From Microbacterium sp. Gd 4-13 (lineage in GTDB: Bacteria > Actinomycetota > Actinomycetes > Actinomycetales > Microbacteriaceae), in assembly GCF_003095395.1 (NCBI RefSeq), contig NZ_QEIJ01000001.1, positions 1 to 64,000 on the forward strand: a DNA stretch of 64,000 bases, written 5' to 3'. The notes beneath the pieces are model-generated. The model was not told the origin of the DNA and did no database searches. It worked only from the letters and a program-made list of their open reading frames with translations. The stretch's first letter is position 1; every line of letters starts with the position of its first letter. The position numbers and the translations under genes are program-made. Positions 45,685 through 54,968 of this stretch are shown one piece after another.

Positions 45685-46695
45685 ATGACCGCCACCGTTC
45701 CCGGCTCGGCCGGCCGTCCAGAACCGGGCCCGTCGACGGGCGCAACCGGTTCCGGACGACGCGACCGGGCCGGTGCGCCCGCGGCCGTCGGCACGCCGCC
45801 GCCGAGGAAGAAGCGGGGGCGCCTCCTCGGCAAGCAGCCCCTGGGAATCCTGTTCTCCGCCCCGTACATCATCTTCATCGCGGTCGTCTTCGCCTACCCG
45901 GTGATCTTCGCGATCTGGATGTCGTTCCAGGACTACTTCTTCGCCGCCCCCGGTGCGCAGGTCGACCGTCCGTTCGTCGGGTTCGCCAACTACGTCACCG
46001 CCCTCAGCGACCCCGCGGTGTGGCAGTCGTTCGGCAACGTCGGGATCTTCCTCCTGATCAACGTTCCGCTCACGCTCGTGCTCTCGCTCCTGCTCGCCAC
46101 GGCCCTCGACCGCGTGGTGCACGCCCGCACCTTCTTCCGCGTGGCCTTCTACGTGCCGTACGTCAGCGCCTCCGTCGCCGTGGTCGCCGTGTGGCTGTTC
46201 CTCTTCTCGAACCAGGGACTCGTCAACGCCGTGCTCGGCCCACTCGCCCCGTCGCCGTCATGGTTGGTGAACTCGGCGCTGGCGATGCCGACGATCGCCA
46301 TCTTCGTCACCTGGAAGGGCCTCGGGTTCTACATCCTGCTGTTCCTCGCGGCGCTCCAGAACGTGCCGAAGGAGCTCTACGAATCGGTCTCCGTCGACGG
46401 CGGCGGGCGCCTGCGCCAGTTCTTCACCGTCACCGTTCCGGGGGTGCGGCCGGCGACGGTGCTCGTGCTGCTGCTGGCGACCATCACCGGAGCGAACCTG
46501 TTCACCGAGCCGTACCTGCTCACCGGCGGGGGCGGCCCGAACGGCGCATCCGCGTCACCCGTGCTGCTGATGTACCAGAAGGGCATCGAGCAGCAGAACC
46601 CCGACGTCGCGGCGGCCATCGGCGTGATCCTCATCATCTTCGTGCTGATCATCGCGGCGCTCCAACGCCGCTTCGTCGGAAGGGAGGAGTCATGA
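45685..46695 (+). CDS. Sugar ABC transporter permease, MalF/LacF type
   Basis: A 336-residue permease with a 50-residue Pro/Gly-rich cytoplasmic N-terminus and six membrane helices beginning LGILFSAPYIIFIAVVFAYP (residues ~52-71). The EAA-like loop is LYESVSVDGGGRLRQFFTVTVP (first part LYESVSVDGGG), which docks the ATPase. ATG 45685 is 1 nt after the binding-protein stop, and its own stop overlaps the second permease by 4 nt. Confidence 0.92.
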   Translation: MTATVPGSAGRPEPGPSTGATGSGRRDRAGAPAAVGTPPPRKKRGRLLGKQPLGILFSAPYIIFIAVVFAYPVIFAIWMSFQDYFFAAPGAQVDRPFVGFANYVTALSDPAVWQSFGNVGIFLLINVPLTLVLSLLLATALDRVVHARTFFRVAFYVPYVSASVAVVAVWLFLFSNQGLVNAVLGPLAPSPSWLVNSALAMPTIAIFVTWKGLGFYILLFLAALQNVPKELYESVSVDGGGRLRQFFTVTVPGVRPATVLVLLLATITGANLFTEPYLLTGGGGPNGASASPVLLMYQKGIEQQNPDVAAAIGVILIIFVLIIAALQRRFVGREES

Positions 46696-47531
46696 AACGC
46701 GCACTGGGCAGCAAGGTCGCCCTGTACCTCGTGCTCTCGATCGGGGCACTGGCCTTCCTCTTCCCGTTCTATTACATGATCGTCACGTCGCTGCAGACGA
46801 ACTCCGACCCCTCGCTGGCGGGGGCGTTCCCGAACCCCGCCAACCTCACGGGCGAGAACTACGTCGCGATCAACGATCGGATCAATCTCGGTGTGGGGCT
46901 CATCAATTCGGGCATCTTCACCGGCGGTGTCATCCTCGGCACACTCGTGTTCGGCGTGCTCGCCGGCTACGCGCTCGCCGTGCTGCGGTGGCGCGGGCGC
47001 GGCTTCACCTTCGCCCTCGCGCTCCTCGTGCAGGTCGTGCCGTTCCAGCTGCTGATGATCCCGCTCTACGTGCTGATCGCGCGCGACTACGGTCTCGCCG
47101 ACACGCACCTGGGCATGATCCTGCCGTTCTTCATCAACTCGGCCGCCGTCATCATCTTCCGCCAGTACTTCCTGCAGGTGCCGAAGGAGATGTTCGACGC
47201 GGCCCGCATCGACGGCGCAGGGGAGTTCCGGGTGTTGTGGAGCGTCGCCCTCCCGCTGGTGCGGCCTGCCCTCCTGACGGCGGCGCTGCTGACCTTCATC
47301 GGGCCGTGGAACGAGTTCCTGTGGCCCTTCCTCATCACGAAGGATGCGGCGCTGCAGCCGCTCGCGGTGTCGTTGGCGAACTTCATCTCCAACGTCGCAG
47401 CATCCACCAGCAACCCCTTCGGTGCGATGACGGCCGGTGCCGTCGTGCTCGCCGTCCCCGCGGTGACCCTGTTCATCGTGTTCCAGCGCTACTTCACATC
47501 GAACGACATCGGATCCGGAGTGAAAGGATGA
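46692..47531 (+). CDS. Sugar ABC transporter permease, MalG type
   Basis: A 279-residue permease with six helices (VALYLVLSIGALAFLFPFYY first) and the EAA loop MFDAARIDGAGEFRVLWSVALP (MFDAARIDGAGEF). It pairs with the preceding permease. No ATP-binding subunit is encoded in the locus, so a shared MsiK/MalK-type ATPase from elsewhere in the genome is expected, as is usual in Actinobacteria. It overlaps both neighbours by 4 nt. Confidence 0.92.
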   Translation: MKRALGSKVALYLVLSIGALAFLFPFYYMIVTSLQTNSDPSLAGAFPNPANLTGENYVAINDRINLGVGLINSGIFTGGVILGTLVFGVLAGYALAVLRWRGRGFTFALALLVQVVPFQLLMIPLYVLIARDYGLADTHLGMILPFFINSAAVIIFRQYFLQVPKEMFDAARIDGAGEFRVLWSVALPLVRPALLTAALLTFIGPWNEFLWPFLITKDAALQPLAVSLANFISNVAASTSNPFGAMTAGAVVLAVPAVTLFIVFQRYFTSNDIGSGVKG

Positions 47532-48619
47532 CCATGCCCACGGATACCCCCACAACCCAGCGCCTCGAGGTGCCCTACCGGCTGACGAGGGCGGGCGTCG
47601 TGATGACACCCGCGCCGGGCGACCCGCTCGAGGCCGAGGGGGTGCTGAATCCCGCATCCGGCCGCGGTCCCGACGGCGAGCTGTACCTGCTGCCGAGGCT
47701 CGTCGCTGAGGGCAACATCTCGCGGGTCGGCATCGCCCGCATCGTGATCGAAGACGGCGTGCCCGTCGGTGTCGAGCGAGAGGGCATCGTGCTCGAGCCC
47801 GACCGCGGCTGGGAGCGCGGTGTCGGCAACGCCGGCACCGAAGACCCTCGCACCACCTGGATCGAGGTGCTCGGCGTGCACGTCATGACGTACGTCGCCT
47901 ACGGCCCGCTGGGCCCCCGGACGGCCATCGCCGTGTCGAGCGACCTGCGCACGTGGAAGCGGCTCGGCCCCGCGCTCTTCCGCTACCAGGAAGACCTCGA
48001 CATGGATCTCAACCTCTTCCACAACAAAGACACGGTGTTCTTCCCCGAACCGGTCACGGCGCCCGACGGCACCGAGTCGATCGCGGTGCTGCACCGCCCC
48101 ATGTGGGATCTGGGAGAGACCAAACCGGGGCAGGGAGTGCGGCTCCCGGCCGGGATCGACGATCCGCGCCAGTCGATCTGGATCAGCTACGTGCCGCTCG
48201 CCGCCGCGCGGGAAGACCTCGGCAATCTCACCCTGTGGGAGCAGCACCGCTTCGTCGCCGGCCCGGAGTTCGCCTTCGAGGAGCTCAAGATCGGCGGCGG
48301 CCCGCCGCCGCTGCGCATCCCCGAGGGATGGCTCGTCATCCACCACGGCGTCACCGGCGTGCTAGCGAGCGCCTTCGCGCAGCAGCAGAAGGTGAACTAC
48401 GCCGCCGGCGCGCTGATCCTCGACGCCGACGACCCGAGCCGGGTCATCGCCCGCACGTCCGAACCGCTCCTCGCGCCCGAGACCGACGACGAGCGCAGCG
48501 GCATCGTGCCGAACGTCGTCTTCCCCACCGCGATCGAGGAGATCGACGGGCGCCACTTCGTCTTCTACGGCATGGCCGACTCGAAGATCGGGGTGGCCCT
48601 GCTGGAGCGCACCGACTGA
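47528..48619 (+). CDS. Glycoside hydrolase family 130 enzyme
   Basis: A 363-residue five-bladed beta-propeller enzyme of family GH130, whose members are beta-mannoside phosphorylases or beta-1,2-mannosidases. The family catalytic acid is in NAGTEDPRTTW (Asp106); HNKDTVFFPEPV and IGGGPPPLRIPEGWLVIHHGV (in part, GWLVIHHGV) are further family blocks. No signal peptide is present, so it acts on imported sugar. ATG 47528 overlaps the permease stop. Whether it is a phosphorylase depends on phosphate-binding Arg/His residues I cannot assign with certainty. Confidence 0.85.
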   Translation: MTMPTDTPTTQRLEVPYRLTRAGVVMTPAPGDPLEAEGVLNPASGRGPDGELYLLPRLVAEGNISRVGIARIVIEDGVPVGVEREGIVLEPDRGWERGVGNAGTEDPRTTWIEVLGVHVMTYVAYGPLGPRTAIAVSSDLRTWKRLGPALFRYQEDLDMDLNLFHNKDTVFFPEPVTAPDGTESIAVLHRPMWDLGETKPGQGVRLPAGIDDPRQSIWISYVPLAAAREDLGNLTLWEQHRFVAGPEFAFEELKIGGGPPPLRIPEGWLVIHHGVTGVLASAFAQQQKVNYAAGALILDADDPSRVIARTSEPLLAPETDDERSGIVPNVVFPTAIEEIDGRHFVFYGMADSKIGVALLERTD

Positions 48620-48680
48620 GCCCCGTCCCCGTCCCCGTCTCCCGTATAACGTCCCCCGTCTCCCCACACCCTCTCGCCGT

Positions 48681-48764
48681 AACTCAGGATGTGTGCGGGG
48701 ACGCGGTCCGGTCACCGCGCAATTCCGCGGGACAGCCGCATCCGTCCTCCGCTCATCCTGAGTT
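48681..48764. repeat. Inverted-repeat element with AACTCAGGATG ends
   Basis: AACTCAGGATG (48681-48691) is the exact complement of CATCCTGAGTT (48754-48764); the match extends outward to 17 bp with one mismatch (CGCC[G/A]TAACTCAGGATG). The spacer is 62 bp. The same termini occur at 6247-6319 and 6414-6485, marking a dispersed intergenic element. Confidence 0.7.
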
Positions 48765-48812
48765 ATGGCGGAAGGGGGCCCGTCACACCTCACCCCGGAA
48801 GGAAACACCCCC

Positions 48813-50864
48813 ATGGTTTCGCTCGCACAACGGCGTGCGCGGAGAACGGCCCTCACGGCCGTTGTCGCGTTCGCCCTCACCATCCCCTTCGCAGCTCCGG
48901 CCACGGCATCCGTCGTGGCGCCGGCCGCAGCATCCGCCCCACCGGCGGCGCCGGCCGCGGCGCCGCTGACGAACCTCGCGCACCTCGACTTCCTCCTCGA
49001 CGAGGCGACCCCGCCCGCCGAGGTGGCCGGGCACACGACATACCGGCTCGCGGAGCAGCCCAATCTGGTGCTCCCGTGGACCTACGCCGATGCGCGCGAC
49101 GGCGGCACCTTCGAGCGGGTGGGCGGGGGTCCGCTCGATCCCGCCACCGGCTACTGGGGGCAGGGTGCCTACAACGCCGACGACATCGCCCGTACGGCCG
49201 TCGTCTACATCCGGCACTGGACCCAGACGGGCGATGCCTCGAGCCGCGAGATGGCGTACGAGCTCCTGCGTTCGGTCGCCTACCTGCAGACCACCGACGG
49301 GCCGTCGGCCGGCAACGTCGTGCTCTGGATGCAGCCCGACGGAACGCTCAACCCCTCGGCCGAGCCGGTCGAGCTGCCCGACCCGTCCGACTCCGGGCCG
49401 AGCTACTGGACCGCGCGCACGATCTGGGCCCTCGGCGAGGGCTACGCCGCGTTCGCCGATACCGATCCCGACTTCGCGAGCTTCCTCGAGGAGCGTCTGA
49501 ACCTCTCCCTGGGTGCGGTCGAGCGAGACTCGCTGTCGAGGTACGGCCAGTGGACCGAGTCGGACGGGAAACGCGTTCCCGCATGGCTGATCGTGAACGG
49601 GGCGGATGCGTCGGCCGAGGCGGCACTCGGACTCGCGGCTCGCGTCGAAGCGCGACCCGACGACGCCCGCGCCGCCACCGCGCTGCGCCAGCTCGCCGAA
49701 GGGATCGGTGCGATGGCGTCCGGCACCACGCAGAGCTGGCCCTACCGCGCGATCCTGCCGTGGGCGGAGTCGCCGGCGATGTGGCACGCGTGGGGCTCGC
49801 AGATGCCGGCGGCGCTCGCCGCAGCATCCGTCGCCCTCGGCGACCCCTCGATCGCCGCTCCCGCCGTTGCGGACGCGGCGGTGTTCACCCCGACGCTGCT
49901 CACGGCTGGCGGTCCTGACAACGGCTGGTACCCCACACCCACCGATCGCGTGCAGATCGCGTACGGCGCCGACTCGCGCGTGCAGTCGCTGCTCGCGGTG
50001 GCGGACGCGACGGGCTCGGCCGGGTTCGCCTCGCTCGCCGCGATCCAGGCGGCCTGGTTCTTCGGGGGCAACCACGCAGGCGCCCGGATGTACGACCCGG
50101 CCACCGGCGTGACCTACGACGGCCTGCAGCCCGACGGCACGGTCAACCGCAACAGCGGGGCCGAGTCGACCATCCACGGGCTCCTCACCGCCATCGCCCT
50201 CGATGCGCACCCCGAGGTCGTCGCACGCGCGACCTCGGTGACCTCGATCACCGCCCGTGACGGGCTCGAGGTCGTCGAAGCAGAGGATGCGTCGTCGACG
50301 ACGGGCACCATCACGACCCCCGATTCGTGGACGGGCGAGTCGAGCTGGTCGGGTGACGCCCTCACCCTGACGAGGGGGCAGCAGGCGACGTTCGACATCG
50401 GTACCGACGAGTCGCGGCGCTGGGTCGAGCCGGTGCTGTTCGCCGAGCCGGGTGCGTCGAGCGCGTCGCTCTGGCGTGCCGGAGGACTGCTCGGACTGCT
50501 GCGCGATACGGGCCCGGCGCAGGGCATCTCGCCCACCGCGGGTGCTCTCCTGCCGCACTCGCTGCCGTTGTCCGCGCTCGGGAAGCGCAACGAGGTGAGC
50601 GTCGACGTACAGTCGGGTTCGCTGACCCTCGATGCGCTGCTCGTGCGTCCGATGATCTCGCGCATGACGCTCGACGGCGCGGGCGGACGCACCGAGCTCG
50701 TGCACTCCGCGGCGCAGGTGCCGCAGTCGGCGAAAATCGGCGGCGACGGGGCGACGACGGTTCGCGTCTACAACGATCGCGGTGAGCTCGTGCGCGAGCG
50801 CTCTGCGTCGAGGCAGATGTCGATCGTGCTCCCCGCGGGCGGGTTCGCGATCGCGGAGCGCTGA
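48813..50864 (+). CDS. Large secreted protein of unknown family, possible glycan-active enzyme
   Basis: A 683-residue exported protein with a signal peptide ([20 protein letters not shown], cleavage near ATAS). Residues about 50-470 are helical with aromatic-rich repeats ([58 protein letters not shown], in parts), suggestive of an (alpha/alpha)6 barrel as in GH9/GH88-type enzymes. About 490-680 is beta-rich with a carbohydrate-binding-like segment ([12 protein letters not shown]). I do not recognise the family. GGAAGGAAA precedes ATG 48813. Its place after the importer and GH130 suggests it cleaves or binds the polymer that feeds them. Confidence 0.7.
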   Translation: MVSLAQRRARRTALTAVVAFALTIPFAAPATASVVAPAAASAPPAAPAAAPLTNLAHLDFLLDEATPPAEVAGHTTYRLAEQPNLVLPWTYADARDGGTFERVGGGPLDPATGYWGQGAYNADDIARTAVVYIRHWTQTGDASSREMAYELLRSVAYLQTTDGPSAGNVVLWMQPDGTLNPSAEPVELPDPSDSGPSYWTARTIWALGEGYAAFADTDPDFASFLEERLNLSLGAVERDSLSRYGQWTESDGKRVPAWLIVNGADASAEAALGLAARVEARPDDARAATALRQLAEGIGAMASGTTQSWPYRAILPWAESPAMWHAWGSQMPAALAAASVALGDPSIAAPAVADAAVFTPTLLTAGGPDNGWYPTPTDRVQIAYGADSRVQSLLAVADATGSAGFASLAAIQAAWFFGGNHAGARMYDPATGVTYDGLQPDGTVNRNSGAESTIHGLLTAIALDAHPEVVARATSVTSITARDGLEVVEAEDASSTTGTITTPDSWTGESSWSGDALTLTRGQQATFDIGTDESRRWVEPVLFAEPGASSASLWRAGGLLGLLRDTGPAQGISPTAGALLPHSLPLSALGKRNEVSVDVQSGSLTLDALLVRPMISRMTLDGAGGRTELVHSAAQVPQSAKIGGDGATTVRVYNDRGELVRERSASRQMSIVLPAGGFAIAER

Positions 50865-50876
50865 CCCGCTCACCTC

Positions 50877-50932
50877 GAGAGTCCAAGACACCCGGACGCG
50901 CCGCCCAGGCCGCCCGGGTGTCTTGGACTCTC
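50877..50932 (+). terminator. 19-bp perfect hairpin after the secreted protein gene
   Basis: GAGAGTCCAAGACACCCGG (50877-50895) is the exact complement of 50914-50932, with an 18-nt loop, 12 nt after the stop codon. It is a likely terminator and may be a dispersed repeat. Confidence 0.75.
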
Positions 50933-51004
50933 AGCGCGGACGCCCGCCACGGCCGTGTCCGAAAACCGCCAGCCGGTGTCGGCGGGCGGTGGCAGGCTGG
51001 GGGA

Positions 51005-52501
51005 ATGAGCACCACGGGCATGAGCTTCTCCGAGCGGTACCGCGTGATCCAGTCGCGCGACACGCGCTTCGACGGCCAGTTCGTGACCGCCGTCAGCTCC
51101 ACCGGCATCTACTGCCGGCCGAGCTGCCCGGCGCGCACCCCGAAGGAGCAGAACGTCTCGTTCTACGCCACCTCGGCCGCCGCCCACGAGGCGGGCTACC
51201 GCGCGTGCAAACGGTGTCTGCCGGAGGCCGCCCCCGGCTCCCCGGAGTGGAATCTCCGCGGCGACGTGACGGCTCGGGCGATGCGCCTCATCGCCGACGG
51301 GGTCGTCGACCGCGAGGGGGTGCCGGGGCTCGCCCGCCGGCTCGGATACTCCCCGCGGCACCTGACCCGGCTGCTCGCGGCCGAGCTCGGCGCCGGCCCG
51401 CTCGCGCTGAGCCGGGCGCACCGGGCGCACACGGCGCGCATGCTGCTCGTCGGCACCGACCTGCCCGCCGCCGACGTCGCGTTCTCGGCGGGGTTCTCGA
51501 GCGTGCGACAGTTCAACGAAACCGTCGGCGAGGTCTTCGGCATGCCGCCCACTCAGTTGCGTGCCCGCCGTCGTTCGCACGAGAGCACCCCGGGGCAGAT
51601 CGACCTCGTGCTGCCGCACCGCGGGCCTCTCGACTCCGCCGGCCTGTTCGGATGGATGGCCGCTCACGCCATCGGGGGAGTAGAGGATGCTTCGGCCACC
51701 TCGTTCGCGCGAACGCTGCTCCTCGACGGCGGCCCGGCGTGGTTCTCCGTCGCGCTCGATGCCGACGGCCGGGTGCGCATGCGAGCGCGTCTGTCGCAGC
51801 TGTCCGACCTCGCGACCCTCATCACCCGCGTCCGGCGCCTGTTCGACCTCGACGCCGATCCGATCGCCGTCGACACGGCGCTGTCGCAGCATCCTCTCCT
51901 CGCGCCCCTCGTTGCGCGCATCCCGGGCGTGCGTGTGCCGGGATGCGTCGACGCGCACGAGATGCTCGTCCGCGCGATGATCGGCCAGCAGATCAGCGTC
52001 GCCGCCGCCCGCACCGCCATGACCCGGCTCGCCGACGCCCTCGGCGAACGGGTCGAGGGCGACGAGGGCGCGACGGTGCTCTTCCCGACCATGACCGCGA
52101 TCGCCGAGCGGGGCCACGACGTGCTGCGGGGTCCTGCGGCGCGTATCCGCGCCATCGTCGAGACCGCCACCGCCCTGGCCGACGGCTCGCTCGATCTCGG
52201 CGCCGGCGACGACGGCGCCGAGCAGCGGGAACGGCTGCTGGCGTTGCGGGGAGTCGGTCCGTGGACCGCCGACTACGTGCGCATGCGCGTGCTCGGCGAC
52301 CCCGATGTGCTGCTTCCGGGCGACATCGCCGCGCGCGCGGGCGCGGCGGCCGCCGGGATCCCCGCCGACGCCGCCGGCCTCACCGCATGGGCCGGGCGAG
52401 CGGCACCGTGGCGCAGCTATCTGATGGCGCACCTCTGGTACGCCGCCCCCGTCACCCAGCCCTGGCGCGCCGCACCCGCCCCTGTCGAGGAGAAGTCATG
52501 A
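51005..52501 (+). CDS. Ada-AlkA fusion: methyl-sensing regulator and 3-methyladenine glycosylase
   Basis: A 498-residue three-part protein. The Ada zinc domain has Cys37, Cys41, Cys68 and Cys71 ([15 protein letters not shown]), where one cysteine takes methyl groups from phosphotriesters. An AraC-type HTH follows (about 90-180: [35 protein letters not shown]). The AlkA glycosylase part (about 195-480) carries the HhH-GPD motif [12 protein letters not shown] with catalytic Asp in LPGD. It both removes alkylated bases and activates repair genes. The ogt gene overlaps its stop by 4 nt. CAGGCT 6 nt before ATG 51005 may be a leaderless -10 box. Confidence 0.92.
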   Translation: MSTTGMSFSERYRVIQSRDTRFDGQFVTAVSSTGIYCRPSCPARTPKEQNVSFYATSAAAHEAGYRACKRCLPEAAPGSPEWNLRGDVTARAMRLIADGVVDREGVPGLARRLGYSPRHLTRLLAAELGAGPLALSRAHRAHTARMLLVGTDLPAADVAFSAGFSSVRQFNETVGEVFGMPPTQLRARRRSHESTPGQIDLVLPHRGPLDSAGLFGWMAAHAIGGVEDASATSFARTLLLDGGPAWFSVALDADGRVRMRARLSQLSDLATLITRVRRLFDLDADPIAVDTALSQHPLLAPLVARIPGVRVPGCVDAHEMLVRAMIGQQISVAAARTAMTRLADALGERVEGDEGATVLFPTMTAIAERGHDVLRGPAARIRAIVETATALADGSLDLGAGDDGAEQRERLLALRGVGPWTADYVRMRVLGDPDVLLPGDIAARAGAAAAGIPADAAGLTAWAGRAAPWRSYLMAHLWYAAPVTQPWRAAPAPVEEKS

Positions 52502-53007
52502 CCACCGCCACGATCGAGACGATCGATACCCCCGACGGCCCCTTCACCATCCTCGCCGACGCCGACGGCCGCGTGCTGTCGTCGGGCTGGACGAGCGATG
52601 CCGAGACCGTCGTCGGCCGCCTGGCCCCGGCTGTACGCCCGTCTGCCGTCACCGAGGGGCGGACGGATGCTGCGGACGCCGCGCGGGCGTACTACGACGG
52701 CGACGTCGCCGCCATCGACGGTGTCGCCGTCGCGCAGACGGGCACCGCCCTGCAGCTCGCCGGCTGGTCGGCACTCCGCAGGATCGCCCCGGGGGAGCCG
52801 CTCACCTACACCGGATTCGCCGCGGCGCTCGGACAGCCTCGCGCGGTGCGGGCCGCAGCATCCATCTGCGCCCGCAATGCCCCCGCGCTGTTCGTGCCGT
52901 GCCACCGGGTGCTGCGCACCGACGGTTCGCTCGGCGGGTTCGCCTGGGGTCTCGAGGTCAAGCGGCGCCTCCTCGACCGCGAGACGACGCCGCGGGCCCA
53001 GGGTTGA
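52498..53007 (+). CDS. ogt: Methylated-DNA-protein-cysteine methyltransferase
   Basis: A 169-residue suicide repair protein that takes the methyl group from O6-methylguanine onto Cys135 in FVPCHRVLR. The DNA-binding helix region [22 protein letters not shown] (GQPRAVRAA) contains the arginine finger. AGGAG precedes ATG 52498, which overlaps the Ada-AlkA stop, so regulator and effector are made together. It covers the O6-alkyl damage that the AlkA part does not. Confidence 0.94.
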   Translation: MTTATIETIDTPDGPFTILADADGRVLSSGWTSDAETVVGRLAPAVRPSAVTEGRTDAADAARAYYDGDVAAIDGVAVAQTGTALQLAGWSALRRIAPGEPLTYTGFAAALGQPRAVRAAASICARNAPALFVPCHRVLRTDGSLGGFAWGLEVKRRLLDRETTPRAQG

Positions 53008-53027
53008 GGCCGCCTCGCGAACGTCTG

Positions 53028-53138
53028 TATCCTGGAGGGCTGCCCGCGAGCCGGGCATAACTCCTTCCGCCCGAGCGTTGCGGCTGTGAGTCCCCTGAAA
53101 TACTGCCGTCCCCGGACGGCGCCGCTCCACCGAGGATC
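53028..53138 (+). promoter_or_regulatory. Promoter and structured leader of the ABC exporter operon
   Basis: TATCCT (53028-53033) suggests a start near 53040. The 100-nt leader contains three stems: GCCCG (53042-53046) with CGGGC (53052-53056); ACTC/CCGC (53060-53070) with GCGG/GAGT (53080-53091); and GCCGTCC (53105-53111) with GGACGGC (53114-53120), the last close to the ribosome site GAGG. It could be an attenuator or ligand-binding leader. I could not match it to a known riboswitch class. Confidence 0.45.
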
Positions 53139-54968
53139 ATGACCCCCGTTTCACCTGCCTCCGAACTGTCCACCGCGCGATCGCTCGCGCGGCTGCTGCC
53201 GTTCGTGCGTCCTGTCAAGGGACGCCTCATCCTCGGCGGTGTCAGCGCCCTCGTCGCCAGCCTGCTCGCGCTCGGCATCCCCCTCGTGCTCGAGGCCGTC
53301 GTCGGCGGTCCGATCGCATCGGGCGACCCCGGCCTCATCGCGTGGGGCGCCGCCGCGGTGCTCGCGCTCGGTCTGCTCGAAGCCCTCATGACGTGGGCTC
53401 GACGGTGGTTCGTGCTGTCACCCTCGACCCAGGTCGAGTACGTGATCCGCACCGAGTTCTACAAGCGTCTGCAGCGCCTTCCGGTCGCGTTCCACGATCG
53501 CTGGCAGTCGGGCCAGCTGCTGAGCCGCATGATGCAGGACATCAGCCTCGTGCGGCGCTGGTTCGCCTTCGGCCTCGTGCTGCTCGTGGTGAACATGCTC
53601 ACGATCCTCGCGGGGTCGGTGCTGCTGTTCAGCTGGCACTGGGTGCTCGGCACCGTCTACGTCGTGTGCTCGGCGCCGCTGTGGATCGCGGGCTACCTCT
53701 TCGAGAAGCAGTACGGCATGCTGACCCGCCAGAGCCAGGACCAGGCCGGCGACCTCGCGACCGCTGTCGAGGAAAGCGTCCACGGCATCCGCGTGCTCAA
53801 GGCGTTCGGGCGCGGCGGGCACCTGCTGGGCAAGTTCACCCGCCAGGCAGAGAGTCTCCGCGTCACCGAGCTGCGCAAGGCGAAGTCGGTCGGGCTCATC
53901 ATGTTCTGGCTCGTGCTGCTGCCCGACATCGCGCTGGCGCTCTGCCTCGGCGCGGGCATCGTGCTCACCTCGATCGGACAGCTCGAGGTGGCGCAGCTCT
54001 TCGCGTTCTTCGCGATGGCGGCGATTCTGCGCTGGCCCACCGAGTCGATCGGCTTCCTCTTCTCGTTCCTCCTCGACGCGCGCACGGCGACCGACCGCAT
54101 CTTCGAGGTCTTCGACGAGGAGAACACGATCGTCGACCCCGAGAACCCGGTCGCGCTCGGCGAGGTGCGCGGAGCGCTCGTGTTCGAAGGCGCCCGGTTC
54201 CGGTATCAGGATGCTGCCGAGAGCGAGCGCGACCTGCTCGACGGCATCGACCTGGCCCTCCGCCCCGGAGAGACCATGGCGCTCGTCGGGCTCACCGGGT
54301 CGGGCAAGACGACGCTGACCACCCTCCCGGCGCGCCTGTACGACGTGACCGGAGGGCGGGTGACACTCGACGGCATCGACGTGCGCGACCTCACCCTCAG
54401 CGACCTGCGACGCCACATCGGCATGGCCTTCGAAGACGCCACGCTCTTCTCGGCGACCGTGCGCGAGAACGTTCTGCTCGGTCGGGAAGACCTCGAACCC
54501 GGCTCGCCGGAGGCGGAGGCGGCGATCACCGAGGCGCTCGCCGTCGCGCAGGCCGGGTTCGTGCACGAGCTGCCGAACGGACTGGACACCGTCATCGGTG
54601 AGGAGGGGCTCAGCCTGTCGGGCGGCCAGCGTCAGCGCCTGGCCCTCGCTCGTGCCGTGGCCGCCAAGCCCGCCGTCCTCGTGCTCGACGATCCCCTGTC
54701 GGCTCTCGACGTCGACACCGAGGCGCTGGTCGAGGAAGCGCTCCGCGCCGTCCTCGCCGACACCACGGCGCTCGTGGTCGCCCACCGCCCGTCGACCGTG
54801 CTGCTGGCCGACCGCGTCGCCCTGCTCGAGCGGGGCCGCGTGACCGCCATCGGCACGCACACCGAGTTGCTGCGCGGCAACGAGCACTACCGTCACGTGA
54901 TCTCGAGCCTCGAGGTCGAGGCGGCCGTCCGCGATACGAACACCCGAGAGATCGAGGTGATCCGATGA
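53139..54968 (+). CDS. ABC exporter half-transporter, subunit A (degenerate catalytic site)
   Basis: A 609-residue half-transporter: six membrane helices (about 25-315) and a nucleotide-binding domain. Walker A is GLTGSGKTT (about 385) and the signature LSGGQRQR is intact, but the residue after Walker B is Asp instead of the catalytic Glu ([11 protein letters not shown]) and the Q-loop reads FEDATLF, lacking Gln. It keeps the H-loop VAHRPST. Such changes mark the non-hydrolytic site of heterodimeric exporters such as TM287/288 and BmrCD. It overlaps the partner gene by 4 nt. Drugs or lipids are typical cargo. Confidence 0.9.
   Translation: MTPVSPASELSTARSLARLLPFVRPVKGRLILGGVSALVASLLALGIPLVLEAVVGGPIASGDPGLIAWGAAAVLALGLLEALMTWARRWFVLSPSTQVEYVIRTEFYKRLQRLPVAFHDRWQSGQLLSRMMQDISLVRRWFAFGLVLLVVNMLTILAGSVLLFSWHWVLGTVYVVCSAPLWIAGYLFEKQYGMLTRQSQDQAGDLATAVEESVHGIRVLKAFGRGGHLLGKFTRQAESLRVTELRKAKSVGLIMFWLVLLPDIALALCLGAGIVLTSIGQLEVAQLFAFFAMAAILRWPTESIGFLFSFLLDARTATDRIFEVFDEENTIVDPENPVALGEVRGALVFEGARFRYQDAAESERDLLDGIDLALRPGETMALVGLTGSGKTTLTTLPARLYDVTGGRVTLDGIDVRDLTLSDLRRHIGMAFEDATLFSATVRENVLLGREDLEPGSPEAEAAITEALAVAQAGFVHELPNGLDTVIGEEGLSLSGGQRQRLALARAVAAKPAVLVLDDPLSALDVDTEALVEEALRAVLADTTALVVAHRPSTVLLADRVALLERGRVTAIGTHTELLRGNEHYRHVISSLEVEAAVRDTNTREIEVIR

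Noticed and set aside
45745..45756. AACCGGTT inside the first permease gene as a second LacI operator
   Set aside because: The eight-base core recurs by chance in coding sequence (also near 25578), and the flanks do not match the operator at 43274-43287.
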